8,426 bases of DNA, from positions 1 to 8,426 of the forward strand of contig JAHEKL010000109.1 in assembly GCA_024638345.1 (NCBI GenBank), written 5' to 3'. The notes under the pieces were generated by a model. That model had not been told where the DNA came from and did not search any database. It was given only the letters and a program-made list of their open reading frames with translations. This stretch comes from Gammaproteobacteria bacterium (GTDB taxonomy: Bacteria; Gemmatimonadota; Gemmatimonadetes; Longimicrobiales; Gaopeijiaceae). Of this stretch, positions 1 through 5,554 are shown piece by piece. How positions within the stretch are numbered: position 1 is the first letter of the stretch; each line of letters starts with the position of its first letter. The translations under genes and the position numbers were made by a program.

Positions 1-2
1 TC

Positions 3-509
3 AAATCCACCGGCTCGTTCGGCGGACGAGTCGACCTCGGGCTGCTCGGACCAGGCGTCAGGGTGGTCGCCGGCTTCAACCACTGGTCGTCCACGCTCGC
101 GAACAAGGAGGTCGAGGAGCTGGAGACGAAGCTCGAGTCCCTCATTTCGGACCAGACCGGAGGGATGACGACCGTCGATCTCGGAGAGATCAAGTGGTCG
201 GACGTCGCCTTCCACGGAGATCTCCACTTTCTGTGGCAGGTGCCCTTCGGGGTGCTCACGTATGCTGGGCTGGGTGCGAGCGCGCATGTCCTGAGGGGCA
301 GCGGGCCCGCCATCGACGACACGTTCGTCGACGACCTGTTGGACTCCGTTCGCGCCGGTGTCAACCTGCACGGAGGGCTCGAAATCCCGTTCCACCCCAG
401 GTTTCGCCTGGTAGGAGAGGGGCGGTACGAGATCGTCGAGGACCTCAGCTATCTCCAGCTTCGACTCGGCGGACAGATCGTGTTCGGTTCCCTCGGCTCC
501 GGGCTCTGA
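3..509 (+). CDS. 3' end of a probable outer-membrane beta-barrel protein (5' truncated by window)
   Basis: The frame is open from the window edge to a TGA at 507-509, so only the C-terminal 168 residues are visible and the true start lies outside. I do not recognise a specific family. The visible part has runs of alternating polar and apolar residues rich in Gly and aromatics (for example GGRVDLGLLGPGVRVVAGFN near the left edge, and VGEGRYEIVEDLSYLQLRLG near the end). These are separated by acidic, loop-like stretches such as NKEVEELETKLE. This is the pattern of amphipathic strands in small outer-membrane barrels, and there is no long hydrophobic helix. The protein ends in GSLGSGL rather than the usual terminal aromatic, so barrel assignment is an inference. 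A GTG at 63 could be called as a start, but the frame and strand pattern continue upstream of it. lnt begins 32 bases after the stop. Confidence 0.6.
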   Translation, partial: KSTGSFGGRVDLGLLGPGVRVVAGFNHWSSTLANKEVEELETKLESLISDQTGGMTTVDLGEIKWSDVAFHGDLHFLWQVPFGVLTYAGLGASAHVLRGSGPAIDDTFVDDLLDSVRAGVNLHGGLEIPFHPRFRLVGEGRYEIVEDLSYLQLRLGGQIVFGSLGSGL

Positions 510-541
510 CGGCCCCAACTGGTCGATCGTCCTGTAGACGA

Positions 542-2041
542 ATGACGCCAACGGCGGCCGGCGCGGTCTCGGGAGCCCTCGCAGCGGCCGCACTTCCTCC
601 GTTCGGTCTTTGGCCGCTCGGCTTCGTGGCTCTCGTACCGCTCGCGCTGGCCGTTTCCAGTCCGGGTGTCACCCGCGAGCAGACCGTGACGGCAGGTCTC
701 GGCTTCGGGGCGGTGTTCTACGGAGCGCTACTCCACTGGGTGCCCTTCACGACCGCGGGCCTGATTCCCTTCGGCGCGATCTTCGGGCTGCTCTCGATCG
801 TGGTTCTCGCGTCCATCGGGGCCTTACAAACCCTACTGCTGAGACATCTGCTCAACCACCGCTCGGTCACGTTCCTGTCAGCGATCCCCGCGGTCTGGGT
901 GAGCACCGAGATGGGACTGGAGTACGCGGGTCCCCTGGCCTTTCCCTGGGCGCCGCTGGGTCTTTCCCTTGCGGCCGTCCCTGCCATTGGTGGTTCGGCC
1001 GCGTGGGTGGGTGTTCACGGACTGACCCTCTGGATCGGCCTCGTCAACGGAGGCGTCGCCGAAACGCTTCGTTCTTCGAGCCTTGCCCGACGATACGCGG
1101 TGGCTGGCCTGACGCTCGCTTTGGCGATCGTGCCCGCCGCGGTGGGACTGATGGAAGTTCGGGCACTGGAGGTCGAAGCCCTTCCACCCGTCCTGGCCAC
1201 CCAGATCTCGGTATCGCGCGAAGAGCTCATGACCACGTCGCTTCGCGACCAGCGCGTGAGCGATGCGCTGGAGGGAGTCCTCATCGACGCCATCGATCTG
1301 GGGGTCGCCGGCCCGGAACCCCGAGGGGAGGCCGCCAGGATCGCGATTCTCCCCGAAGCACCCTTCGGCAACGCTTGGGACGAAGGCGTTGCGGATCGGA
1401 TCGCGGGGTTCGCGGAGAGACTCGGCGTGCCGGTGCTCGTCGGTGCCCATGTGCGGAGTGAACCCCCGGCAGCACCCTCGCGCCCCAGAAACGCGCTTCT
1501 GCTGGTCGAGCCCGGAGAGACGGGCCGGGTCGTGCACGGTAAGACCCGACTCGTCCCGGGTGTGGAGCGACCGGGACTTCTCCCCGGTTCGAGGGGGCCC
1601 GTTCTTCGATTGGACGGGCTGAGCCTGGGGCTCGTGATCTGCTTCGAGTCGGCGTTCGGCAGGGACGTGAGAAGGCTCAGAAGCGAGGGAGCGGACCTGC
1701 TGGTGAACGCGACGAACGACGGGTGGTTCAGACCCGGATTGCCCGGGATCGGATCGGCCGCTCACCGGCAGCACCGCGCTCACCTCGTCCTGCGGGCGAT
1801 GGAGACACGGATGGGAGCGGTTCGCTCCTCCGTCGGGGGAGAGCTTCTGGCGATCGCCCCCGACGGAAGCATCGACACGATTCGACCCGTGGGGGAGGAG
1901 GGCGTCGCGATGATTCGCCCGGCCGTATCTCCCGACTCCACGATCTACGTTCGCTTCGGCGACCTGGGTGGGTTGGCCGGTCTGGTGCTTCTGGGAGTTC
2001 TGTCGCTTCGGCGCAGACCCACCCGCGAGGACTCGGGTTGA
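542..2041 (+). CDS. lnt: Apolipoprotein N-acyltransferase (Lnt)
   Basis: Lnt is an inner-membrane enzyme that moves an acyl chain from a phospholipid to the N-terminal cysteine of apolipoproteins, the last step of lipoprotein maturation in diderm bacteria. The 499-residue product matches the usual length of about 500-540. Residues 1-205 are mostly hydrophobic segments, including FGLWPLGFVALVPLALAV near the N terminus. A nitrilase-type domain follows from about 216 to 460, and a final hydrophobic segment spans about 474-488. The catalytic triad is visible: Glu272 (LPEAPFG), Lys334 (HGKTRLVPG) and Cys367 (ICFES). Glu342, eight residues after the lysine, corresponds to the additional essential Glu of E. 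coli Lnt. The NDGWF motif is at 392-396. The frame is open further upstream, but ATG 542 gives the normal Lnt N terminus; the upstream extension is Arg-rich and overlaps the preceding gene. No clear Shine-Dalgarno sequence precedes this start. The start is less certain than the identity. Confidence 0.95.
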   Translation: MTPTAAGAVSGALAAAALPPFGLWPLGFVALVPLALAVSSPGVTREQTVTAGLGFGAVFYGALLHWVPFTTAGLIPFGAIFGLLSIVVLASIGALQTLLLRHLLNHRSVTFLSAIPAVWVSTEMGLEYAGPLAFPWAPLGLSLAAVPAIGGSAAWVGVHGLTLWIGLVNGGVAETLRSSSLARRYAVAGLTLALAIVPAAVGLMEVRALEVEALPPVLATQISVSREELMTTSLRDQRVSDALEGVLIDAIDLGVAGPEPRGEAARIAILPEAPFGNAWDEGVADRIAGFAERLGVPVLVGAHVRSEPPAAPSRPRNALLLVEPGETGRVVHGKTRLVPGVERPGLLPGSRGPVLRLDGLSLGLVICFESAFGRDVRRLRSEGADLLVNATNDGWFRPGLPGIGSAAHRQHRAHLVLRAMETRMGAVRSSVGGELLAIAPDGSIDTIRPVGEEGVAMIRPAVSPDSTIYVRFGDLGGLAGLVLLGVLSLRRRPTREDSG

Positions 2042-2066
2042 AGAGGGAAAGCCTCATTTCTATATT
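2038..2066 (+). promoter_or_regulatory. Predicted housekeeping-sigma promoter for the rpmE-prfA-prmC unit
   Basis: TTGAAG at 2038-2043 (overlapping the lnt stop codon) and TATATT at 2061-2066 are separated by exactly 17 bases. They match the sigma70-type -35 and -10 consensus at 4/6 and 5/6 positions. The local sequence is conspicuously AT-richer than the rest of the window. Transcription would start near 2073 and give a leader of about 70 nt before rpmE. The call rests on consensus only; the exact preferences of this organism's sigma factor are unknown. Confidence 0.5.
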
Positions 2067-2078
2067 CCTCTGCTTTCC
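2046..2078. repeat. 7-bp inverted repeat flanking the predicted -10 box
   Basis: GGAAAGC at 2046-2052 and its perfect reverse complement GCTTTCC at 2072-2078 are separated by 19 bases that contain the TATATT element. The arms could be an operator overlapping the promoter, or a stem in read-through transcripts from lnt. No T-run follows, so it is not a standard intrinsic terminator. With this base composition a chance occurrence cannot be excluded. Confidence 0.4.
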
Positions 2079-2130
2079 ACCAACGATCGACGACGACGGG
2101 CCGTGCCGGCCGAGAGCGCGGGTCCTGACC

Positions 2131-2135
2131 GGGAG
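2131..2135 (+). promoter_or_regulatory. Ribosome binding site of rpmE
   Basis: GGGAG lies seven bases before ATG 2143. It supports this start over longer in-frame alternatives that would run back through lnt. Confidence 0.65.
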
Positions 2136-2142
2136 AAGTGCC

Positions 2143-2355
2143 ATGAAGCAAGGAATCCATCCCGAATACGAGGCGACGCAGATCGTCTGCTCGTGTGGAA
2201 ACGTCATCGAGACGCGATCCACGAAGAGTCAGCTCAGCGTGGAGATCTGTTCGGTCTGCCACCCCTTCTATACCGGCAAGCAGAAGCTCGTGGACACCGC
2301 CGGCCGCGTCGAGCGCTTCAACCGGAAGTACAAGCAGAACGACGACGAGTCGTGA
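2143..2355 (+). CDS. rpmE: Ribosomal protein bL31, zinc-binding (C+) form
   Basis: This is the large-subunit protein L31, which sits at the 50S-30S interface and contributes to subunit association. The product is 70 residues, the standard length. Residues 1-10 (MKQGIHPEYE) have the family's typical start, followed by CSCGN at 16-20, CSVCHPFYTGKQ from 37, and GRVERFNRKY near the C terminus. Cysteines 16, 18, 37 and 40 form the complete zinc ligand set, so this is the Zn-containing type and not the zinc-free paralogue induced in zinc starvation. The gene is 101 bases downstream of lnt behind a predicted promoter and is the first gene of the translation block, followed 80 bases later by prfA. 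A longer in-frame reading from about 1723 exists but is out-of-frame lnt sequence. Confidence 0.97.
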   Translation: MKQGIHPEYEATQIVCSCGNVIETRSTKSQLSVEICSVCHPFYTGKQKLVDTAGRVERFNRKYKQNDDES

Positions 2356-2435
2356 CATCGCTGGCAGGGTAGCCCCCGTGCCGCTCCCGTCCGTTCTTCA
2401 CCTCCCTTCGAGCCGGGTCACCGGCGAGCGACCCC

Positions 2436-3518
2436 ATGCTGGACGAGCGATTGGCTAAGCGTCTCGAGGACGCGGTGGCCCGCTTCGAGGCCGTGAACGT
2501 CCGTCTCACCGAGCCCGAGGTGGTCAGCGATCCCACGCTCCTTCGGCGGTTGGGGCAGGAGCATGCACAGTTGGGGCCGGTCGTCGATCTCGCGGGGCAG
2601 CTGGATGAGGCCGTTCGTGAGCTCGAGGGCGCGCGCGAGCTGGCTCGCGGCCAAAACGACGAGGAGATGCGGGCGCTGGCGCGAGCCGAGATGGAGGACC
2701 TCGAAAGCCGAATCGGGGCGCTCTCCGATACGGCGCGGCGGTTGCTGCTTCCCGAGGATCCTCTGCTTGAACGAGATGCGGTAATCGAGATCCGGGCCGG
2801 TACCGGCGGCGACGAGGCGGGCCTCTTCGCGGCCGAGCTACTGAGGATGTATCAACGCTTCGCCGAGCAGCGAGGCTTCCGGGTGGAGCTCCTCCACCTT
2901 TCCGAAGGCATTCCGGGGTCGGTGAAGGAGGCCATCATGGTGGTGCGTGGTCGCGACGCATATGGTCTGCTCCGCTTCGAGTCCGGTGTGCACCGGGTGC
3001 AGCGTGTCCCCGAGACGGAGAGCCAGGGGCGGATCCACACATCCGCGGCCACGGTCGCGGTGCTTCCGGAAGCAGAGGACGTCGACGTCGAGATCGATCC
3101 GGCCGAGCTGCGTATCGACGTTTTCCGATCCTCGGGTCCGGGGGGCCAGTCGGTGAACACGACCGACTCCGCGGTACGCATCACTCACCTTCCGACGGGT
3201 CTCGTAGTGACCTGCCAAGACGAGAAGTCGCAGCACAAGAACAAAGCGAAAGCCCTGAAGGTCCTGAGGAGCCGCTTGCTGGATCGCAAGATCGCCGAGA
3301 GCGAGGCCGAGCGCGCACGGGAGCGCCGGTCACAGGTCGGAACCGGCGATCGGTCCGCGAAGATCCGTACCTACAACTTCCCGCAGAACCGAATCACCGA
3401 TCACAGGATCTCGCTGACCATGCACCGGATGGAGGAAGTCTTAGGGGGGGAGTTGGACGAGCTGATCCAGGCCCTGCGGTTGGCGGATGAAGAGGAACGG
3501 TTGGAGGAGGCCGGATGA
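2436..3518 (+). CDS. prfA: Peptide chain release factor 1 (RF1)
   Basis: RF1 recognises UAA and UAG stop codons in the ribosomal A site and triggers hydrolysis of peptidyl-tRNA. The product is 360 residues, the normal family length. An N-terminal helical domain (1 to about 105) precedes the RAGTGGDEAGLF block at 120-131. The codon-recognition PxT tripeptide is PET at 192-194, within VPETESQGRIHTS, which identifies RF1 rather than RF2 (SPF). The catalytic GGQ is at 236-238 within SSGPGGQSVNTTDSAVRITH, followed by CQDEKSQHKNKAKAL. Gln238 is the residue expected to be methylated by PrmC, which is encoded immediately downstream. No programmed frameshift is needed. The ribosome binding site is weak (GGCGAG at 2423-2428) and lies in the loop of a small potential hairpin. 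The stop overlaps the prmC start. Confidence 0.98.
   Translation: MLDERLAKRLEDAVARFEAVNVRLTEPEVVSDPTLLRRLGQEHAQLGPVVDLAGQLDEAVRELEGARELARGQNDEEMRALARAEMEDLESRIGALSDTARRLLLPEDPLLERDAVIEIRAGTGGDEAGLFAAELLRMYQRFAEQRGFRVELLHLSEGIPGSVKEAIMVVRGRDAYGLLRFESGVHRVQRVPETESQGRIHTSAATVAVLPEAEDVDVEIDPAELRIDVFRSSGPGGQSVNTTDSAVRITHLPTGLVVTCQDEKSQHKNKAKALKVLRSRLLDRKIAESEAERARERRSQVGTGDRSAKIRTYNFPQNRITDHRISLTMHRMEEVLGGELDELIQALRLADEEERLEEAG
3503..3510 (+). promoter_or_regulatory. Strong Shine-Dalgarno sequence of prmC, inside prfA
   Basis: GGAGGAGG lies four bases before ATG 3515, within the last codons of prfA. It is the best ribosome binding site in the window and fixes the prmC start at the ATGA overlap. 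Confidence 0.75.
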
Positions 3519-4495
3519 GCGACCCCGCTGCCCGTGGAGCTTCCGGCGCTCAGCCCCCCGAGCCCGGGGAGTCCTGGACCGTACTCCAGCTGATCCGGTG
3601 GAGCGCAGAGTACCTCGAGACGAAGGGGATCCAGCACGCCCGGCTCGATGTCGAGCACCTCCTGGCCCATGCTCTCGAAACGGAGCGGCTCGGTCTCTAC
3701 CTCGAGTTCGATCGGCCGGTGACGTCATCAGAGCTCGGGCGCTTCAAGCCTCTTCTTCTGGAGCGGGCGCGCCGAAAGCCGCTTCAGTACATTCTCGGGC
3801 GCACCTCGTTCAGAGCACTCGAGCTCCGCACGGATCCCCGTGTTCTGATCCCCCGACCGGAGACTGAAGAGCTGGTGGAAGCGGTTCTGCGGCAGGTCAC
3901 GGATTGGGACCGAAACGAGATTCGGGCGTTGGACGTCGGAACCGGAAGCGGCGCGATCGCGCTCTCGCTCGTGAGTGAAGGCTCGTTCGTCGAGGTGGTC
4001 GCGACCGACGCCTCGCCGGCCGCCCTGGAGGTTGCCCGGGAGAACGCGCGGATTCACGCGCTCGAGGCGCGGATCGACTTCCGCGAGGGGTCGGGTTTGG
4101 ATCCTGTCAGGCCCGGGGAGCGATTCGACGTCTTGGTCTCGAACCCGCCGTACGTGACCGAGCGAGAATTCGCAGATCTCGACCCCGAGGTGAGAGACTG
4201 GGAGCCGCGCGAGGCGCTGGTGGCAGGTGGAGAGGGGTTGGATCTATTGAACGAGCTGGTCGACCGAGCGCCCGACGTGCTCGAGGTCGGAGGTCTCATC
4301 GCGCTGGAGGTCGGGGCGGATCAGGCGCCGGTGGTGGCCGAGCGCATCCGACTCACCGTAGGATTCGATCCTCCGATCGTGCTTCGCGATCTGGGACGGA
4401 TCGAGCGTTTCGTATTGGCGACGTGGGGCAAGGGGGATCCGGCGGGTCTTTCGCGGCGGCCCGCGGATCGTCTCGCCACCAGTGAATCTGCCTGA
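3515..4495 (+). CDS. prmC: Peptide chain release factor N5-glutamine methyltransferase (PrmC/HemK)
   Basis: PrmC uses S-adenosylmethionine to methylate the GGQ glutamine of release factors, which raises termination efficiency. The 326-residue product has an N-terminal helical release-factor-binding domain (about 21-95), then the LIPRPETEELVE block at 111-122. The SAM-binding loop is LDVGTGSGAIALSL (139-152), and the catalytic NPPY is at 210-213 within VSNPPYVTE. It is longer than the typical 275-290 residues: roughly 20 extra residues precede the conserved N-terminal region, and about 20 follow the usual end (RDLGRIERFVLATW). Both extensions look low-complexity and disordered. The start overlaps the prfA stop as ATGA, so translation is likely coupled. 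Enzyme and substrate are thus co-produced, a common bacterial arrangement. Annotation is secure; the role of the tails is unknown. Confidence 0.96.
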   Translation: MSDPAARGASGAQPPEPGESWTVLQLIRWSAEYLETKGIQHARLDVEHLLAHALETERLGLYLEFDRPVTSSELGRFKPLLLERARRKPLQYILGRTSFRALELRTDPRVLIPRPETEELVEAVLRQVTDWDRNEIRALDVGTGSGAIALSLVSEGSFVEVVATDASPAALEVARENARIHALEARIDFREGSGLDPVRPGERFDVLVSNPPYVTEREFADLDPEVRDWEPREALVAGGEGLDLLNELVDRAPDVLEVGGLIALEVGADQAPVVAERIRLTVGFDPPIVLRDLGRIERFVLATWGKGDPAGLSRRPADRLATSESA

Positions 4496-4497
4496 CC

Positions 4498-4502
4498 GGA
4501 GG
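4498..4502 (+). promoter_or_regulatory. Ribosome binding site of the YlbF-family gene
   Basis: GGAGG begins two bases after the prmC stop and lies 11 bases before ATG 4514. The spacing is slightly long but the match to the anti-Shine-Dalgarno sequence is good. Confidence 0.6.
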
Positions 4503-4513
4503 CACTACGACGA

Positions 4514-4873
4514 ATGTCGAACATCGAAGAGATGGCGAAGGATTTGGGGCAAGCCCTCGGTCGCACGGCCGAGTACCAAGCCCTCAAGGAAGCGGCAACG
4601 GCCGCGAACGAGAACCGCGAGATCGTCGAGCTGAGAAACGAGTTGGAGAAGCTCGAATCCGAGCTCGTCGCGCAGCTGCGAGGAGGGAAGGAGCCGGATG
4701 AGGCCGCTCGCGAGAAATACGAGGGGCTCGCCCAAGACCTCCAGATCAAGCCGGCCTACCAACGACTCGTGGCGTCCCAGACGAACTTCGACAAGGTCCT
4801 CCAGCGCGTGAACGACACAATCGCCAAGGGAATCCAGGACGGGGCCGGAAGCAGGATCATCCTGCCGTCCTGA
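4514..4873 (+). CDS. YlbF/YmcA (Com_YlbF) family protein
   Basis: The product is a 119-residue, highly charged, almost entirely alpha-helical protein without signal peptide or membrane segment, so probably cytoplasmic. Its pattern fits the YlbF/YmcA family: an N-terminal helix with TAEYQALKEA at 18-27, a long coiled-coil-like helix rich in Glu/Leu (about 32-56), a Pro-containing turn (KEPDEA), a Tyr-Xaa-Xaa-Leu helix, and a C-terminal helix with the FDKVLQRVNDTIAKGI signature near 95-110. In Bacillus, YlbF and YmcA, with YaaT, form a complex that directs RNase Y-dependent mRNA maturation and affects competence, biofilm and sporulation. Whether this diderm homologue acts the same way is unknown. 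It sits 18 bases after prmC and 12 bases before the lipid synthase gene, apparently in one transcript. Family assignment is by recalled pattern; a generic coiled-coil protein is the alternative. Confidence 0.75.
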   Translation: MSNIEEMAKDLGQALGRTAEYQALKEAATAANENREIVELRNELEKLESELVAQLRGGKEPDEAAREKYEGLAQDLQIKPAYQRLVASQTNFDKVLQRVNDTIAKGIQDGAGSRIILPS

Positions 4874-4885
4874 ACGCGAATCCAG

Positions 4886-5554
4886 ATGAAGTCCCTCAAG
4901 GCGTTCAAGGATCCGGTCTACCGGTTGATCCAGCCCGTGGTCCAGGCGATGGTCCGGTGGCGGGTGCATCCGAACGCGATCACGACTTTGGGGTTCGCGG
5001 TTACAGTGGCCGCGGGGGTGCTCTACCACTTCGATCACGTGAGATGGGCGGGTCTGTTCGTGCTCCTCGGAGGGATCCTCGACATTTTCGATGGCCAGGT
5101 GGCGAGGGTCAGCGAGCTCGCCTCCAAGTTCGGATCCTTCTACGACTCGACGCTCGATCGGCTGAGCGAGATCGTGGTCTTCCTCGGTCTGCTGTCGCTG
5201 TACAACCAATACGGTCGGGAGTTGGCCGACGTCTGGATGGTCTATGTGATCGCTCTCGCGATGGGCGGATCCCTGATGGTCAGCTATACCCGGGCAAGGG
5301 CCGAGGCTCTGGGGCTCGACTGCTCCGTGGGCTTCATGCAGCGCGCCGAGAGAGTTCTGCTGCTGGGTGCGGGTAGCCTGTTCTTCGGGCTGATGTGGCA
5401 GGGGCTGGTGCTCAGACTGATCCTGATCCTGCTCGCGATCACCACGGTGCTCACCGCCATCCAGCGAATCGTCTGGGTGTACCGACGGGCGTCGGGCGTT
5501 CCGCTCGATCCCGATCCAAGCGTCATCCGCAAAGAGAGGGAGAGCTTCAAGTGA
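4886..5554 (+). CDS. CDP-alcohol phosphatidyltransferase, probable phosphatidylinositol-phosphate synthase
   Basis: This is an integral membrane enzyme of 222 residues with about six hydrophobic segments. The complete CDP-alcohol phosphotransferase motif is at 66-91 (Asp66, Asp69, Gly70, Ala73, Arg74, Gly83, Asp87, Asp91), with the family's exact spacing. These Asp residues bind the metal ions and the CDP group. The family transfers a phosphatidyl group from CDP-diacylglycerol to an alcohol. Two points suggest inositol phosphate as the acceptor. First, the SYTRARAEALG block at 133-143 followed by QRAERVLLL resembles the same region of mycobacterial PgsA1-type PIP synthases, recalled from memory. 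Second, the next gene, overlapping by four bases, makes inositol-3-phosphate. The product would be phosphatidylinositol phosphate. Other acceptors such as glycerol-3-phosphate (PgsA) remain possible. The gene follows the YlbF-family gene by 12 bases and has no clear ribosome binding site, so coupling to the upstream gene is likely. Confidence 0.85.
   Translation: MKSLKAFKDPVYRLIQPVVQAMVRWRVHPNAITTLGFAVTVAAGVLYHFDHVRWAGLFVLLGGILDIFDGQVARVSELASKFGSFYDSTLDRLSEIVVFLGLLSLYNQYGRELADVWMVYVIALAMGGSLMVSYTRARAEALGLDCSVGFMQRAERVLLLGAGSLFFGLMWQGLVLRLILILLAITTVLTAIQRIVWVYRRASGVPLDPDPSVIRKERESFK
5537..5542 (+). promoter_or_regulatory. Ribosome binding site deciding the GTG start of ino1
   Basis: AGGGAG lies eight bases before GTG 5551, inside the end of the upstream gene. 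It supports the GTGA overlap start over upstream in-frame candidates such as ATG 5395. Confidence 0.6.

Noticed and set aside
194..541. N-terminal extension of lnt back to ATG 194
   Set aside because: The translation is Arg/Pro/Ala-rich out-of-frame sequence of the preceding gene. ATG 542 gives a normal-length Lnt.
878..1783. Long minus-strand open frame (301 codons) opposite lnt
   Set aside because: It lies antisense to a securely identified gene, has no recognisable domain and a composition (Arg, Gly, Ser, Pro rich) typical of shadow frames in GC-rich DNA.
2046..2078. Intrinsic terminator after lnt
   Set aside because: The inverted repeat has a 19-base loop and is not followed by a T-run, so it does not look like a rho-independent terminator.
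3444..3450. Seven-G run near the end of prfA (another at 7307-7313 in tmk) as phase-variation tracts
   Set aside because: Both genes are essential housekeeping genes with intact frames, and runs of seven G are expected occasionally in GC-rich DNA. They are more relevant as possible sequencing-error sites.
4505..5209. Minus-strand open frame (234 codons) opposite the YlbF-family and lipid synthase genes
   Set aside because: It spans two real genes on the other strand, shows no family motif and is explained by high third-position GC.
5395..5550. N-terminal extension of ino1 back to ATG 5395
   Set aside because: It lies fully within the upstream gene in another frame, has no family similarity, and GTG 5551 has a ribosome binding site and a four-base overlap.
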